From positions 1-64,000 of the forward strand of contig NZ_JAAMRE010000022.1 of NCBI RefSeq assembly GCF_013522705.1: a stretch of 64,000 nt of DNA. The letters run 5' to 3'. Numbering within the stretch: the first letter of the stretch is position 1; every line of letters begins with the position of its first letter. Source of the stretch: Pseudomonas lurida. Its GTDB lineage: Bacteria; Pseudomonadota; Gammaproteobacteria; Pseudomonadales; Pseudomonadaceae. The position numbers and the translations under genes are program-made. The notes below the pieces were generated by a model. It saw nothing but the letters and a program-made list of their open reading frames with translations, made no database searches and had not been told where the DNA came from. Positions 18,401-26,631 of the stretch are shown in pieces.

Positions 18401-18805
18401 ATGAAACGCCAACTACTCGCTACCGTCCTGTTATCTGTCCTGGCTTCGAGCGCTTTTGCTCTGCCAGCCGCCGAACAAGCGACCCCACAAAACAAAGCCC
18501 AAGCCGTGCAGTCCAGCCAGACCCTGGCACGCAGCGGTTCGCAGGAAGAAGAGAACCGCGACTACGCCAAAGGCGCCGTGGCTGAAAACGGCTTCAACCG
18601 TCTGCAAGAGAAAGGTCTGGTTGAAGGTGGCGCTGATCGCTTGATGGAGCGTAATGCAGTGGCTGAAGGTGGTTCCGACCGTGCCAACAAACGTGGCTAC
18701 GCCGACGGCGTTGCTGAAGGTGGTGCTGACCGTCTGATGGAACGCAACGCAGTGGCCGAAGGTGGTGCCGACCGCCTGGAAGCAATGCATCAAGCTCAGA
18801 GCTGA
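18401..18805 (+). CDS. Secreted short-repeat protein of unknown function
   Basis: 134 residues. Signal peptide MKRQLLATVLLSVLASSAFA (cleavage after residue 20) followed by a hydrophilic, low-complexity mature part. A repeat of about 10-13 residues, VAEGGADRLMERNA, occurs four to five times with changes (VEGGADRLMERNA, VAEGGSDRANKRG, VAEGGADRLEAMH). AAGGAG lies 10 nt before the ATG, and a frame extending to 18302 was rejected because it lacks a signal peptide. A strong terminator follows. Similar Pseudomonas proteins exist, but I know of no firmly established function. Confidence 0.82.
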   Translation: MKRQLLATVLLSVLASSAFALPAAEQATPQNKAQAVQSSQTLARSGSQEEENRDYAKGAVAENGFNRLQEKGLVEGGADRLMERNAVAEGGSDRANKRGYADGVAEGGADRLMERNAVAEGGADRLEAMHQAQS

Positions 18806-18824
18806 GCCTGTGATGGCCCGAAAA

Positions 18825-18851
18825 AAAGCCCGATCCACCGATCGGGCTTTT
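18825..18851 (+). terminator. Rho-independent terminator after the secreted repeat gene
   Basis: AAAGCCCGATC, loop CACC, GATCGGGCTTTT. It begins 20 nt after the stop codon. The flanking A-tract means it could also act on the opposite strand. Confidence 0.9.
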
Positions 18852-18966
18852 GACTTTCTGCAAGACCTGTCACGTCCTTAACCGCCCCACCCGCGTCAAG
18901 TTCGACGCCGCTCGAGCGGTTTTGCTAGAGTGCGTCGCTGTACTTGTCCACAAAGCTCGCCCGCCC

Positions 18967-19599
18967 ATGCTGCCCCGTGCCGAACAAAAGCAACAGACCC
19001 GCCTCGCCCTGATGGACGCAGCCCGCCATCTGATGGAGTGCGGCCGTGGGTTCGGCAGCTTGAGCCTGCGCGAAGTGGCCAAGACGGCCGGCATTGTCCC
19101 CACCGGTTTCTATCGGCACTTTGCCGATATGGATCAATTGGGCCTGGTGCTGGTGAGCGAAGTCGGCCAGACCTTCCGCGCCACCATTCGCTTGGTGCGC
19201 CACAACGAATTCGTCATGGGCGGCATCATCGACGCGTCCGTGCGGATCTTTCTCGATGTGGTATCGGCCAATCGCTCGCAATTCCTGTTCCTGGCCCGCG
19301 AGCAATATGGTGGCTGCCTGGCCGTGCGCCAAGCCATCGCCGCCTTGCGCGAAGACATCACCCGCGACCTGGCCGCCGACCTGACACTGATGCCCAAGCT
19401 GCAGCATCTGAATGCCGATGGGCTGCACGTGATGGCCGACCTGATCGTCAAGAGCGTGTTCGCCACCCTGCCCGATATCATCGATCCACCGCCCCACGCC
19501 CTGCCGGCCCACCTCACACCCCAGGCGAAAATCACCCAGCAGTTACGCTTTATCTTTATCGGCCTCAAACATTGGCAAGGCCTGGGCAGCACCGAATAA
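18967..19599 (+). CDS. desT: TetR family regulator, DesT/FabR-like
   Basis: 210-residue TetR-type repressor. The N-terminal helix-turn-helix reads FGSLSLREVAKTAGIVPTGF then YRHFADMDQL (residues 25-60), followed by a helical ligand-binding domain. It matches DesT of P. aeruginosa (PA4890), which senses acyl-CoA saturation and controls the desCB desaturase genes, and which also lies next to ureE. No desaturase gene is adjacent here, so the target would be elsewhere. The ATG at 18967 gives MLPRAEQKQQTR, the expected N-terminus; the upstream in-frame extension is unlikely. Confidence 0.82.
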   Translation: MLPRAEQKQQTRLALMDAARHLMECGRGFGSLSLREVAKTAGIVPTGFYRHFADMDQLGLVLVSEVGQTFRATIRLVRHNEFVMGGIIDASVRIFLDVVSANRSQFLFLAREQYGGCLAVRQAIAALREDITRDLAADLTLMPKLQHLNADGLHVMADLIVKSVFATLPDIIDPPPHALPAHLTPQAKITQQLRFIFIGLKHWQGLGSTE

Positions 19600-19604
19600 G
19601 CCGA

Positions 19605-20111
19605 TCAACCGGCGTTGTGGAAACGCTTGGCGGTGGTGTAATGCTTGTTCCAGTAGCGGTTACTCAACGAGTCGATACGGACGTTCTTGCCAGTACGCGG
19701 CGAGTGAATGAATTTGCCCTCGCCGATATAAAGCCCTACATGGCTTACCCGCCCACGCCCATTCCCCTTGAAAAACACCGCATCGCCGGGCTTGAGCGCG
19801 TTGCGCTGGATGGTCGCGGCCGTCGAGCGGTGCATTGCCGCGGTGGTGCGGGGAATCTGGATATTGGCCTGGGTCTTGAACAGGTAGACCAGCAGGCTGC
19901 TGCAGTCGAACCCCTGGTCAATCGATGTGCCCCCCCATTTATAGGGGGTGCCGAGCAATTGGTGGGCGCGGTCGACCACATTCTCGATGGAGGCCGACGG
20001 CACGTTGTGAAGTGAAGAACCAAAGGTTGAACGCGGTTGGTAATTGGCTGACGCCGTTGAAACGACAAACGCCAGGCCGATAACAACGGCAGTTAAAAAT
20101 GACTTGATCAT
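19605..20111 (-). CDS. NlpC/P60 family cell-wall hydrolase
   Basis: 168 residues with a signal peptide (MIKSFLTAVVIGLAFVVSTASA). The NlpC/P60 domain covers residues 45-165: GTPYKWGGTSIDQGFDCSSL (catalytic cysteine), VSHVGLYIGEGKFIHSP (catalytic histidine and the third polar residue). These enzymes cleave the gamma-D-glutamyl-diaminopimelate bond or related peptidoglycan links in the periplasm. The protein is the length of minimal Spr/MepS-like hydrolases. No lipobox is visible. Convergent with desT, 5 nt apart. Confidence 0.93.
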   Translation of the reverse strand: MIKSFLTAVVIGLAFVVSTASANYQPRSTFGSSLHNVPSASIENVVDRAHQLLGTPYKWGGTSIDQGFDCSSLLVYLFKTQANIQIPRTTAAMHRSTAATIQRNALKPGDAVFFKGNGRGRVSHVGLYIGEGKFIHSPRTGKNVRIDSLSNRYWNKHYTTAKRFHNAG

Positions 20112-20388
20112 GATAAACGTCGCAGGGGATTAAACACGCCGCAAAGCCTAATTACTGTGCGCGTACCTCGATGAGCGTGAATTCCTGAGTCCTTGTAGGA
20201 AAATTCCCAAACCGCTCTCAAGGAGTGCAATACATTTCCCGGCGCACACTTTTGGGGCGATTCGGTTTTGCCCGACCGCCCTGTTACGTGGCACACGCAC
20301 GCCTACCTACAGGTAATTCCTACGCTTACTCAGGGTTGGCAAGGCCCTTGCTCTAGCTGGTTTATCGCCCCTCGCTGGAAGCTTTCTG

Positions 20389-20889
20389 ATGCTGGTGATC
20401 CACCGCCGAATCGCCCCCCAAGCCCTCTGGGCCGCCGAGTTGCAGCTCAACTTCGAAGCGCGCAGCAAAAGCCGTCTGCGCTGTTTCAGTGCCGATGGCG
20501 AAGACGTCGGCCTGTTTCTGGAGCGCGGCCAGCCGCCGCTGCACGACGGCGAATGCCTGCAGGCCGAAGACGGACGTGTCGTACGCGTCACTGCGCGCCC
20601 TGAACAGTTGCTGCACGTCACCTGCCGCAGCGCTTATGAACTGACGCGCGCCGCCTATCACCTGGGCAACCGCCATGTGGCGCTGCAGGTCGGGGATGGC
20701 TGGCTGCGCCTGCTTGACGACTACGTGCTCAAGGCCATGCTCGAACAACTGGGTGCCCACACCGACACCCTCGAGGCGCCGTTCCATCCGGAACACGGCG
20801 CTTACGGCGGCGGTCATCATCACTCGCGCCATGGCGATGAAGATTTCAACTACCCACCCAAGCTGCATCAGTTCGGCGTGCGTCCATGA
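20389..20889 (+). CDS. ureE: Urease accessory protein UreE (nickel chaperone)
   Basis: 166-residue nickel metallochaperone. The N-terminal peptide-binding domain (MLVIHRRIAPQALWAAELQL) and the central metal-binding domain (AYHLGNRHVALQV) are present. The C-terminus is moderately histidine-rich (GGGHHHSRHGDEDF), consistent with nickel storage or donation to UreG. It overlaps ureF as ATGA. It heads the second urease block, about 15 kb from ureC. Confidence 0.95.
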   Translation: MLVIHRRIAPQALWAAELQLNFEARSKSRLRCFSADGEDVGLFLERGQPPLHDGECLQAEDGRVVRVTARPEQLLHVTCRSAYELTRAAYHLGNRHVALQVGDGWLRLLDDYVLKAMLEQLGAHTDTLEAPFHPEHGAYGGGHHHSRHGDEDFNYPPKLHQFGVRP

Positions 20890-21560
20890 ACCCAGCCTGG
20901 GCGCTGTTGCGTCTGGCCAGTCCGCAATTGCCGATTGGCGGCTACAGCTATTCCCAGGGCCTGGAGATGGCCGTGGAGAACGGCCGGGTTCACGATGCGA
21001 CGAGCGCCAGACGCTGGATCGGCGATCAGTTGCTGCTCAACCTGGCACGCTTCGAGGCACCGCTGCTGCTTGCGCATTGCCGGGCCGCGGCTGCTCGGGA
21101 TTGGCCACGGTTGTCGCAATTATGCGAAGAACACCGCGCCAGCCGTGAGACCCGAGAGCTGTATCAAGAAAGCCGGCAGATGGGCTATTCCCTGCAACAA
21201 CTGCTCAACGGTTTGCCCGAGCTGGACGCCGCCGCGCGCCGCTTTCTCGAGCACTTCAGCGAACCGCACCTGGCCCTCGGCTGGGCGCTGGCCGCGCGCG
21301 CCTGGGGCATCAGCGCCGACGACGCCCTCGCCGCGTGGCTGTGGAGCTGGCTGGAAAACCAACTGGCCGTGCTGATGAAAACCCTGCCTCTGGGCCAGCA
21401 AGCGGCCCAGCGCCTGACCAGCGAACTGTTGCCGCTGCTGCAGAGCGCCCAGCAGGAGGCCAGCCGCCTCGATCCCGACCATTACGGCAGCGCCGCGTTT
21501 GGCCTGTCCCTGGCGTGCATGGCCCATGAGCGCCAGTACAGCCGGCTGTTTCGTTCATAG
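20886..21560 (+). CDS. ureF: Urease accessory protein UreF
   Basis: 224-residue all-helical protein that binds UreD-urease and regulates the UreG GTPase during nickel insertion. The start MNPAWALLRLASPQLPIGGY and YSQGLEMAVENG are conserved. It is translationally coupled to ureE through the ATGA overlap and followed by ureG after 36 nt. Confidence 0.95.
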   Translation: MNPAWALLRLASPQLPIGGYSYSQGLEMAVENGRVHDATSARRWIGDQLLLNLARFEAPLLLAHCRAAAARDWPRLSQLCEEHRASRETRELYQESRQMGYSLQQLLNGLPELDAAARRFLEHFSEPHLALGWALAARAWGISADDALAAWLWSWLENQLAVLMKTLPLGQQAAQRLTSELLPLLQSAQQEASRLDPDHYGSAAFGLSLACMAHERQYSRLFRS

Positions 21561-21596
21561 GTTCTTTTTTTGGCGCCCTTTACTTCGGAGAAACAC

Positions 21597-22211
21597 ATGA
21601 ACACACAACCCTTGCGCGTCGGCATCGGCGGCCCGGTGGGCTCCGGCAAGACCGCCCTGACCCTGGCCCTGTGCCTGGCGCTGCGCGATCGCTACAACCT
21701 GGCGGTGGTCACCAACGATATCTATACCCGCGAAGACGCCGACTTCCTGGTGCGCAACCAGGCCCTGGCACCCGAGCGCATCATCGGCGTGGAGACCGGC
21801 GGCTGCCCGCACACCGCGATCCGGGAAGACGCCTCGATCAACCTGGAAGCGGTGGATCAACTCAACCGCCGCTTCCCCGGCCTGGACCTGATCCTGGTGG
21901 AATCCGGCGGCGACAACCTCTCGGCGACGTTCAGCCCGGAGCTGTCGGACCTGACCATCTACGTGATCGATGTGTCCGCCGGCGACAAACTGCCGCGCAA
22001 GGGTGGCCCGGGTATCTGCAAATCCGACCTGCTGGTAATCAACAAGATCGACCTGGCGCCTCTGGTAGGTGCTTCGCTGGAGCTGATGAACAGCGACACC
22101 CAGCGCATGCGCAACGGTAAACCCTTTGTGTTCAGCAACCAGAAAACCGGCGTTGGCCTGGATGACATCGTGGCCTTTATCGAACGCCAGGGTCTGCTGA
22201 CCGCAGCCTGA
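21597..22211 (+). CDS. ureG: Urease accessory GTPase UreG
   Basis: 204-residue SIMIBI-class GTPase. P-loop GIGGPVGSGKTAL near residue 10, metal motif GVETGGCPHTAIREDAS (the Cys-Pro-His nickel site), LVESGGDNLSATF (switch) and VINKIDLAPLVG (guanine specificity NKxD). GTP hydrolysis drives transfer of nickel to urease. The start at 21597 follows TCGGAG; the upstream in-frame codons are excluded because they overlap the spacer and are not conserved. Confidence 0.97.
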   Translation: MNTQPLRVGIGGPVGSGKTALTLALCLALRDRYNLAVVTNDIYTREDADFLVRNQALAPERIIGVETGGCPHTAIREDASINLEAVDQLNRRFPGLDLILVESGGDNLSATFSPELSDLTIYVIDVSAGDKLPRKGGPGICKSDLLVINKIDLAPLVGASLELMNSDTQRMRNGKPFVFSNQKTGVGLDDIVAFIERQGLLTAA

Positions 22212-22234
22212 TCCCTCTTCTAAGGAAGCTAGTT

Positions 22235-22807
22235 ATGAGCCTCAACAAACTCTTTGCCACCGCAGCCCTGCTCATCGCTCCGGCGTTGGCCTTTGCCCAC
22301 CCCGGCCACGGCGACAACGGCCTGGTGGCCGGCATCAGTCACCCTTTGGGCGGTCTCGATCATTTGCTGGCCATGCTGGCGGTGGGCTTGTGGGCCGCCC
22401 AGCAAAAAGGCGCCGCGCGCTGGGCGCTGCCGTGCACGTTTGTCGGCACGATGCTGATTGGCGGCCTGCTGGGTTTCGAGGGCCTGGCGCTGCCGGCGCT
22501 GGAAAACGGAATTGCCGCCTCGGTTCTGGCGCTGGGCCTGGCCGTGGCGCTGGCGGTACGGCCGCCGCTGTTCGTGGCGATTGGCGCCACGGCGTTGTTT
22601 GCGCTGTTCCACGGTGTGGCCCATGGCCTGGAACTGCCGGATATGTCCAGCCCTTGGGCGTACGCTGCTGGTTTTGTCGGTGCGACGGCGGCACTGCACG
22701 CGGCCGGTTATGCACTGGTGCGCTTCCTGCCGACGGCGGCGGCGCCAATGGTGCGAGTAGCCGGGGCGGCTTCGGCGGCGACTGGAGTCTGGTTGCTGGC
22801 GGGCTGA
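22235..22807 (+). CDS. ureJ: HupE/UreJ family membrane protein
   Basis: 190 residues with a signal-like first helix (LFATAALLIAPALAFAHPGH) and five or six further hydrophobic segments. The HPxxGxDH signature is visible as ISHPLGGLDHLLAMLAVG. HupE/UreJ proteins are predicted nickel (or cobalt) permeases or facilitators that support hydrogenase or urease. Its position 23 nt after ureG favours a nickel role for urease. The family substrate is established for few members. Confidence 0.9.
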   Translation: MSLNKLFATAALLIAPALAFAHPGHGDNGLVAGISHPLGGLDHLLAMLAVGLWAAQQKGAARWALPCTFVGTMLIGGLLGFEGLALPALENGIAASVLALGLAVALAVRPPLFVAIGATALFALFHGVAHGLELPDMSSPWAYAAGFVGATAALHAAGYALVRFLPTAAAPMVRVAGAASAATGVWLLAG

Positions 22808-22829
22808 TTTGCAGCACGGCTGAAGGCCT

Positions 22830-22899
22830 CATCGGGGCAGGCCCCCTCCCACATTTGGCTGCATCGCTATCAAAAGGTGGGAGGGGGCTTGCCCCCGAT
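22830..22899. repeat. REP pair, family 2 (inverted)
   Basis: The left copy ATCGGGGCAGGCCCCCTCCC and the right copy GGGAGGGGGCTTGCCCCCGAT are inverted around a spacer of about 20 nt, just after ureJ. This is a two-palindrome REPIN that probably closes the ureEFGJ transcript. Confidence 0.8.
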
Positions 22900-22975
22900 A
22901 GCTCTGCCACAGACACCACAGAACCCAAGCCTGCTACCATGCGCGCCTACACCCCTGCCGTGACGACGCCAGCCA

Positions 22976-24094
22976 ATGCCCAGCGCTTCCCAACCCTCTT
23001 TGAACACCGTGCTCACCCACTTCCATGACCTGATCGTGCCACTGTGGCAGGGCCCGGGCTGGAATGCCGAGCTGGCGTTACCCTACGAGGCGCTGGACGC
23101 CGACCACCACCCCTTGCCGCCGCAGCGTTACCGCGCCATGGCTTGCGCACGACAGTTGTATCTATTCGCCAGCCTGATCGGCCAGGCCGATGCCGAATAT
23201 GCCGAAGCGCGGGCGGCGGCGTTGTTCCGTTCCCTGCAGCGGCACTTTCACGACGCCGAGCACGGCGGCTGGTTCTACAGCATCGACCCCGCCGGCCAGC
23301 CGCTGGACACGCGCAAAGACCTCTACACCCACGCCTTCATCATCTTCGCCTGCGCCCATTACTGGGCCAAGGTGCGCGAACCGTTGGTGGAATCGGTGCT
23401 CAATGCCGCTCTGGCAGTGGTTGCACAACGTTTCGCCAGCGATGACGGCCTGTACGACGCCGTCCTGCAACGCGACTGGTCATCGCTCGATTCCGGCCCG
23501 CTGCAGAACCCGTTGATGCATCTGGCCGAAGGCTTTCTCGCCACCCTCGCGGTGCGCGAAGACGCCGCCGTGCAAGCCGCCCTGCTCAACCTGGCAACGG
23601 CCATGCAGCAACGTTTCATCGACCGCCGGCACGGCGTGATGATGGAAAAGCCGCTGGGCGCTGTGGATAACTGGTTTGAGCCGGGCCACCAGTTCGAATG
23701 GTTCTTTTTGCTGGAGTCATCGGACGTGCTGCGGGGCACGCCGCTGCATGCCTCACTGACGCGGGCGTTTGCCTATGCCGAACTCACGGGTGTGGATAAG
23801 TTAACCGGCGCGGTCAGCGGCATGCTCGCCCTGGACGGCAGCGTGCGCGACGGCACCCAGCGTATCTGGGCCCAGGCCGAATACCTGCGCGCGCTGACCT
23901 TGCGCCCCAACAGCCAGGCCGTGTTGCAACGCCAATTGCTGGCGCTGCAGCAGCACTTCCTGTACGACAAAGGCTGGCACGAATGCCTGGATGCCAACGG
24001 CGCCGTGAGCCGACGGGACATGCCGTCGACCACGCCGTATCACTTGGCCACCTGTTACCAGGGCCTTACGCAATCCACTTACGATCTGCGGTAA
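22976..24094 (+). CDS. AGE family epimerase/isomerase
   Basis: 372 residues forming the (alpha/alpha)6 barrel of N-acylglucosamine 2-epimerases and related sugar isomerases. Motifs include RYRAMACARQLYLFASLI, DLYTHAFIIFACAHYW, NPLMHLAEGFLATLAV (NxxMHLxE), GHQFEWFFLLE (catalytic histidine region) and the C-terminal TTPYHLATCYQGL. Some bacterial members convert mannose to fructose or glucose; the sugar here cannot be told from sequence. The 3' end overlaps the convergent CDF gene by 29 nt. Confidence 0.85.
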   Translation: MPSASQPSLNTVLTHFHDLIVPLWQGPGWNAELALPYEALDADHHPLPPQRYRAMACARQLYLFASLIGQADAEYAEARAAALFRSLQRHFHDAEHGGWFYSIDPAGQPLDTRKDLYTHAFIIFACAHYWAKVREPLVESVLNAALAVVAQRFASDDGLYDAVLQRDWSSLDSGPLQNPLMHLAEGFLATLAVREDAAVQAALLNLATAMQQRFIDRRHGVMMEKPLGAVDNWFEPGHQFEWFFLLESSDVLRGTPLHASLTRAFAYAELTGVDKLTGAVSGMLALDGSVRDGTQRIWAQAEYLRALTLRPNSQAVLQRQLLALQQHFLYDKGWHECLDANGAVSRRDMPSTTPYHLATCYQGLTQSTYDLR

Positions 24095-24971
24095 AGCTGA
24101 TCGTTAACCAGCGCGCCGCATCCGGCGTGCCCAGCCCTGTGGATATCTCCTCACGCAATGCGTCGAGAGTCGCAACGTTGTTCACCGGGTAATCCACCGG
24201 CAATACCACATGGATTTCGATGAACCGCGCGCGCCCGTGCTTTTGCACATACGACACGTAGTCCTCGAAACCATGGCGGGCTTTCAACGCGTCCATCACC
24301 TCGCGCACTGTGTCGTCCAGATGATCCGGCGCAATCCCCAACACGTCGCGCAACGCCGGACGCAGGATCTTGAACGCCGGCGCCAGCATGCTCAATGCCA
24401 GCAGGATCAGGATCAGCGGGTCGACATACACCGCCCACTCGGCATAGCCCTGGGACTTGAGCAACAGTGCGGCCAGGAAGCTGATCAGCAGCCCCACCGA
24501 CAGCATCGCGTCCACCAGCCAACTGATGTTATCGAACTGGATCAACGAAGATTTCAGTGCGCGGTTGCGATAACGCACATAGAAGAAATAGCCGAACTCG
24601 ACGACGGTAAACACCGCCGCGTAGATAATCACCAGGCCCAATTCGACCTCGCGCCCGCCATTGATAATGCCGAACACGCCGTTGAGGAATGCATAGATGG
24701 CGATCAGCAGCAGGAAACTGCCTTCGATCAGCAGCACCATCGGCTCCAGGTGCCAGTAGCCAAATTGGAAACGCTCGTTGCTTTTCTTGGCGATCAGCTT
24801 GGCGGTGATCAGCATCAACACCTTGATGGCGGTGGCGATCAGCGAGAAGAAGCCGTCGAACAGAATGGATTGGGCGCCGGATACCACGCCCGTGACAATC
24901 CCGGCGATCGCGACCGCGAACATCAGAATCGTCGATTGTTTGAGCAGTGACTGCTCACCTCGGTTACTCAC
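24066..24971 (-). CDS. Cation diffusion facilitator family transporter
   Basis: 301-residue metal-efflux protein with five or six membrane helices (STILMFAVAIAGIVTGVVSG, LITAKLIAKK, LEPMVLLIEGSFLLLIAIYA) and a cytoplasmic C-terminal domain (residues 215-301). Acidic metal-site residues appear in ILFDGFFSLIATAIK and SWLVDAMLSVGLL. The start is GTG 24971, preceded by GGGAGG; the nearby ATG is out of frame. An upstream in-frame extension across the REP region was rejected. Substrate probably Zn, Fe or Mn; unknown. Confidence 0.85.
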   Translation of the reverse strand: MSNRGEQSLLKQSTILMFAVAIAGIVTGVVSGAQSILFDGFFSLIATAIKVLMLITAKLIAKKSNERFQFGYWHLEPMVLLIEGSFLLLIAIYAFLNGVFGIINGGREVELGLVIIYAAVFTVVEFGYFFYVRYRNRALKSSLIQFDNISWLVDAMLSVGLLISFLAALLLKSQGYAEWAVYVDPLILILLALSMLAPAFKILRPALRDVLGIAPDHLDDTVREVMDALKARHGFEDYVSYVQKHGRARFIEIHVVLPVDYPVNNVATLDALREEISTGLGTPDAARWLTISFTADRKWIA

Positions 24972-25062
24972 ATTGCCTCCCGTCAAAACCCTAAATCCGC
25001 ACGATGCGGAGGGGCTTTCAGGCGGCGAGTATACCTTATGCCGTGTTTTGGCCGATTTGACG

Positions 25063-25154
25063 CCATCGGGGGCAAGCCTCCTGCCACAGTTGACCGGTGC
25101 ACATATCAGGTTTGTGAACACGGACGAGTGTGGCAGGGAGCTTGCCCCCGATGG
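25063..25154. repeat. REP pair, family 2 (inverted)
   Basis: CATCGGGGGCAAGCCTCCTG at the left and TGGCAGGGAGCTTGCCCCCG at the right are inverted around about 40 nt. It lies between the CDF gene and the short-chain dehydrogenase gene and ends 21 nt from the latter's stop. Confidence 0.8.
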
Positions 25155-25174
25155 CAGCGACTCGGTCTAAAGCC

Positions 25175-25939
25175 TTACTTCGCACCCCGCTCAATCGCAA
25201 ACCCCGCCCAGCTCTGGCTCACCGGCATCAGCTCCAGGCGGTTGATGTTGACGTGCGCCGGGGTGTTGAGCACCCAGAAGATAGTGTCGGCGATGTCCTG
25301 CGGCTGGATCGGTTCGGCGCCGGCGTAGGTGGCGTCGTAACGCGCCTGGTCACCGCCGAAACGCACCAGGGAGAATTCGCTTTCACACAGGCCCGGCTCG
25401 ATGTTGGTCACCCGCACGCCGGTGCCTTGCAGGTCGCAACGCAGGTTCAGGGAGAACTGTTTGACGAACGCCTTGGAGCCGCCGTACACATGGCTGCCGG
25501 GGTACGGGTAGCTTCCGGCGATGGAGCCCAGGTTGATGATGCCCGCGCCACGGCCATGAGCGATCAGGCGCGGCAGCAGCAGATGGGTGGTGGTCAGCAG
25601 GCCTTTGATATTGGTGTCGACCATCGTTTCCCAGTCGTCCAGGTTGCACTTGGGCGCGGGGTCGGTGCCCACCGCCAGGCCGGCATTGTTGATCAGCCCG
25701 CGCAGGGTGGCGAACGACGGCGGCAGGTTAGCGATGGCGTCTTCCATGCCCTTGCGGTCACGCACGTCCACTACCAGGCCGTGCACTTCGGTCTGCTTGG
25801 AAAGCTCTTCAACCAGGGCATTCAACCGCTCGGCACGGCGGCCGGTGAGCACCAGTTTCCAGCCGGCCTGGGCGAAACGCCGAGCACAGGCTTCGCCGAA
25901 ACCAGAGGTGGCGCCAGTAATAAACAGCGTGTCGGACAT
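25175..25939 (-). CDS. Short-chain dehydrogenase/reductase, YdfG-like
   Basis: 254-residue SDR. Cofactor motif TGATSGFGEACAR (residues 8-20) with VLTGRRAERL, where the arginines suggest NADP; NNAG at 84-87; catalytic Ser139, Tyr152 and Lys156 (SHVYGGSKAF). The overall sequence resembles YdfG, an NADP-dependent 3-hydroxy acid/serine dehydrogenase, so this is the likely activity. A GGAGAA sequence lies upstream of the ATG. Apparently monocistronic. Confidence 0.87.
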   Translation of the reverse strand: MSDTLFITGATSGFGEACARRFAQAGWKLVLTGRRAERLNALVEELSKQTEVHGLVVDVRDRKGMEDAIANLPPSFATLRGLINNAGLAVGTDPAPKCNLDDWETMVDTNIKGLLTTTHLLLPRLIAHGRGAGIINLGSIAGSYPYPGSHVYGGSKAFVKQFSLNLRCDLQGTGVRVTNIEPGLCESEFSLVRFGGDQARYDATYAGAEPIQPQDIADTIFWVLNTPAHVNINRLELMPVSQSWAGFAIERGAK

Positions 25940-26631
25940 GGTGTTCTCCTTGCGAGCGACGGGAAAAAATCAGCCAGCAGGATGCCCGTCCCTCGTCGTC
26001 GCGGCAACCGCTACGCATCACAACCGCCGCACACCTGATCAAATTATGACCAACTTGCTCATAGCCCCATAAACCGTGGTCTGCAGCCAGATGCACGCAG
26101 GTTATCCACAATTGCGCCCACAGTCTTTGGGGGCAAGTGGTAAACCTTCAAAGCCGCTGTATATAAGGCCTGCAGCCGGTTTTAGAAAGTATTTTGCTTG
26201 ACCTTCACTGGCACCTATGTAGCTCAAGGCGACGCCGAAAATCTTGAACGATGGCTCCAGGCCAGACATTTCGGCCTCTGCGGAGGTCTTTCCAGAGTTT
26301 AGTCACAGACTTATCCACAGGCCTGGAGGACATAATTCAGTCATATACCTGTGTCTTTAAACAGGTTGACAAACCCCTCGATCCCTCACGAAAAAGACAC
26401 TGATCAAAAAACGATCATGCAGCTGAAAGCCACGGTTTTAAAGGCTTTCAGCGAGCTACTCCCACGTTACCCACAGCCGGTTCCACAGTGGATGGGGACA
26501 AGTCAAAAGTGTGACAAAACAGCGATTTGCGGCGGCTATATGTCGCGCTTTGGAGCTGGGCTGGATTTGTTTTCCACAATTTGGGATAGGCCTTGTGGAT
26601 CGACAAATCTTCGACATGGCGCTGGCGCGCA
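25940..26631. other. Gene-free region with a cluster of DnaA-box-like sites
   Basis: No coding region is supported here. Two perfect TTATCCACA sites lie at 26102-26110 and 26311-26319, and one-mismatch sites TTACCCACA at 26467-26475 and TTTTCCACA at 26570-26578, all on the plus strand. A perfect hairpin GCTGAAAGCC/GGCTTTCAGC occupies 26422-26452, and several GATC sites cluster near 26380-26415. No dnaA, dnaN, rpmH or gidA gene is near, so this is unlikely to be the main origin. It abuts the REPIN array. A DnaA-titration or regulatory site is possible. Confidence 0.5.

Noticed and set aside
26102..26602. Chromosomal replication origin
   Set aside because: DnaA boxes are present but dnaA, dnaN, rpmH or gyrB, which mark oriC in Pseudomonas, are absent; kept only as a possible secondary DnaA-binding locus.
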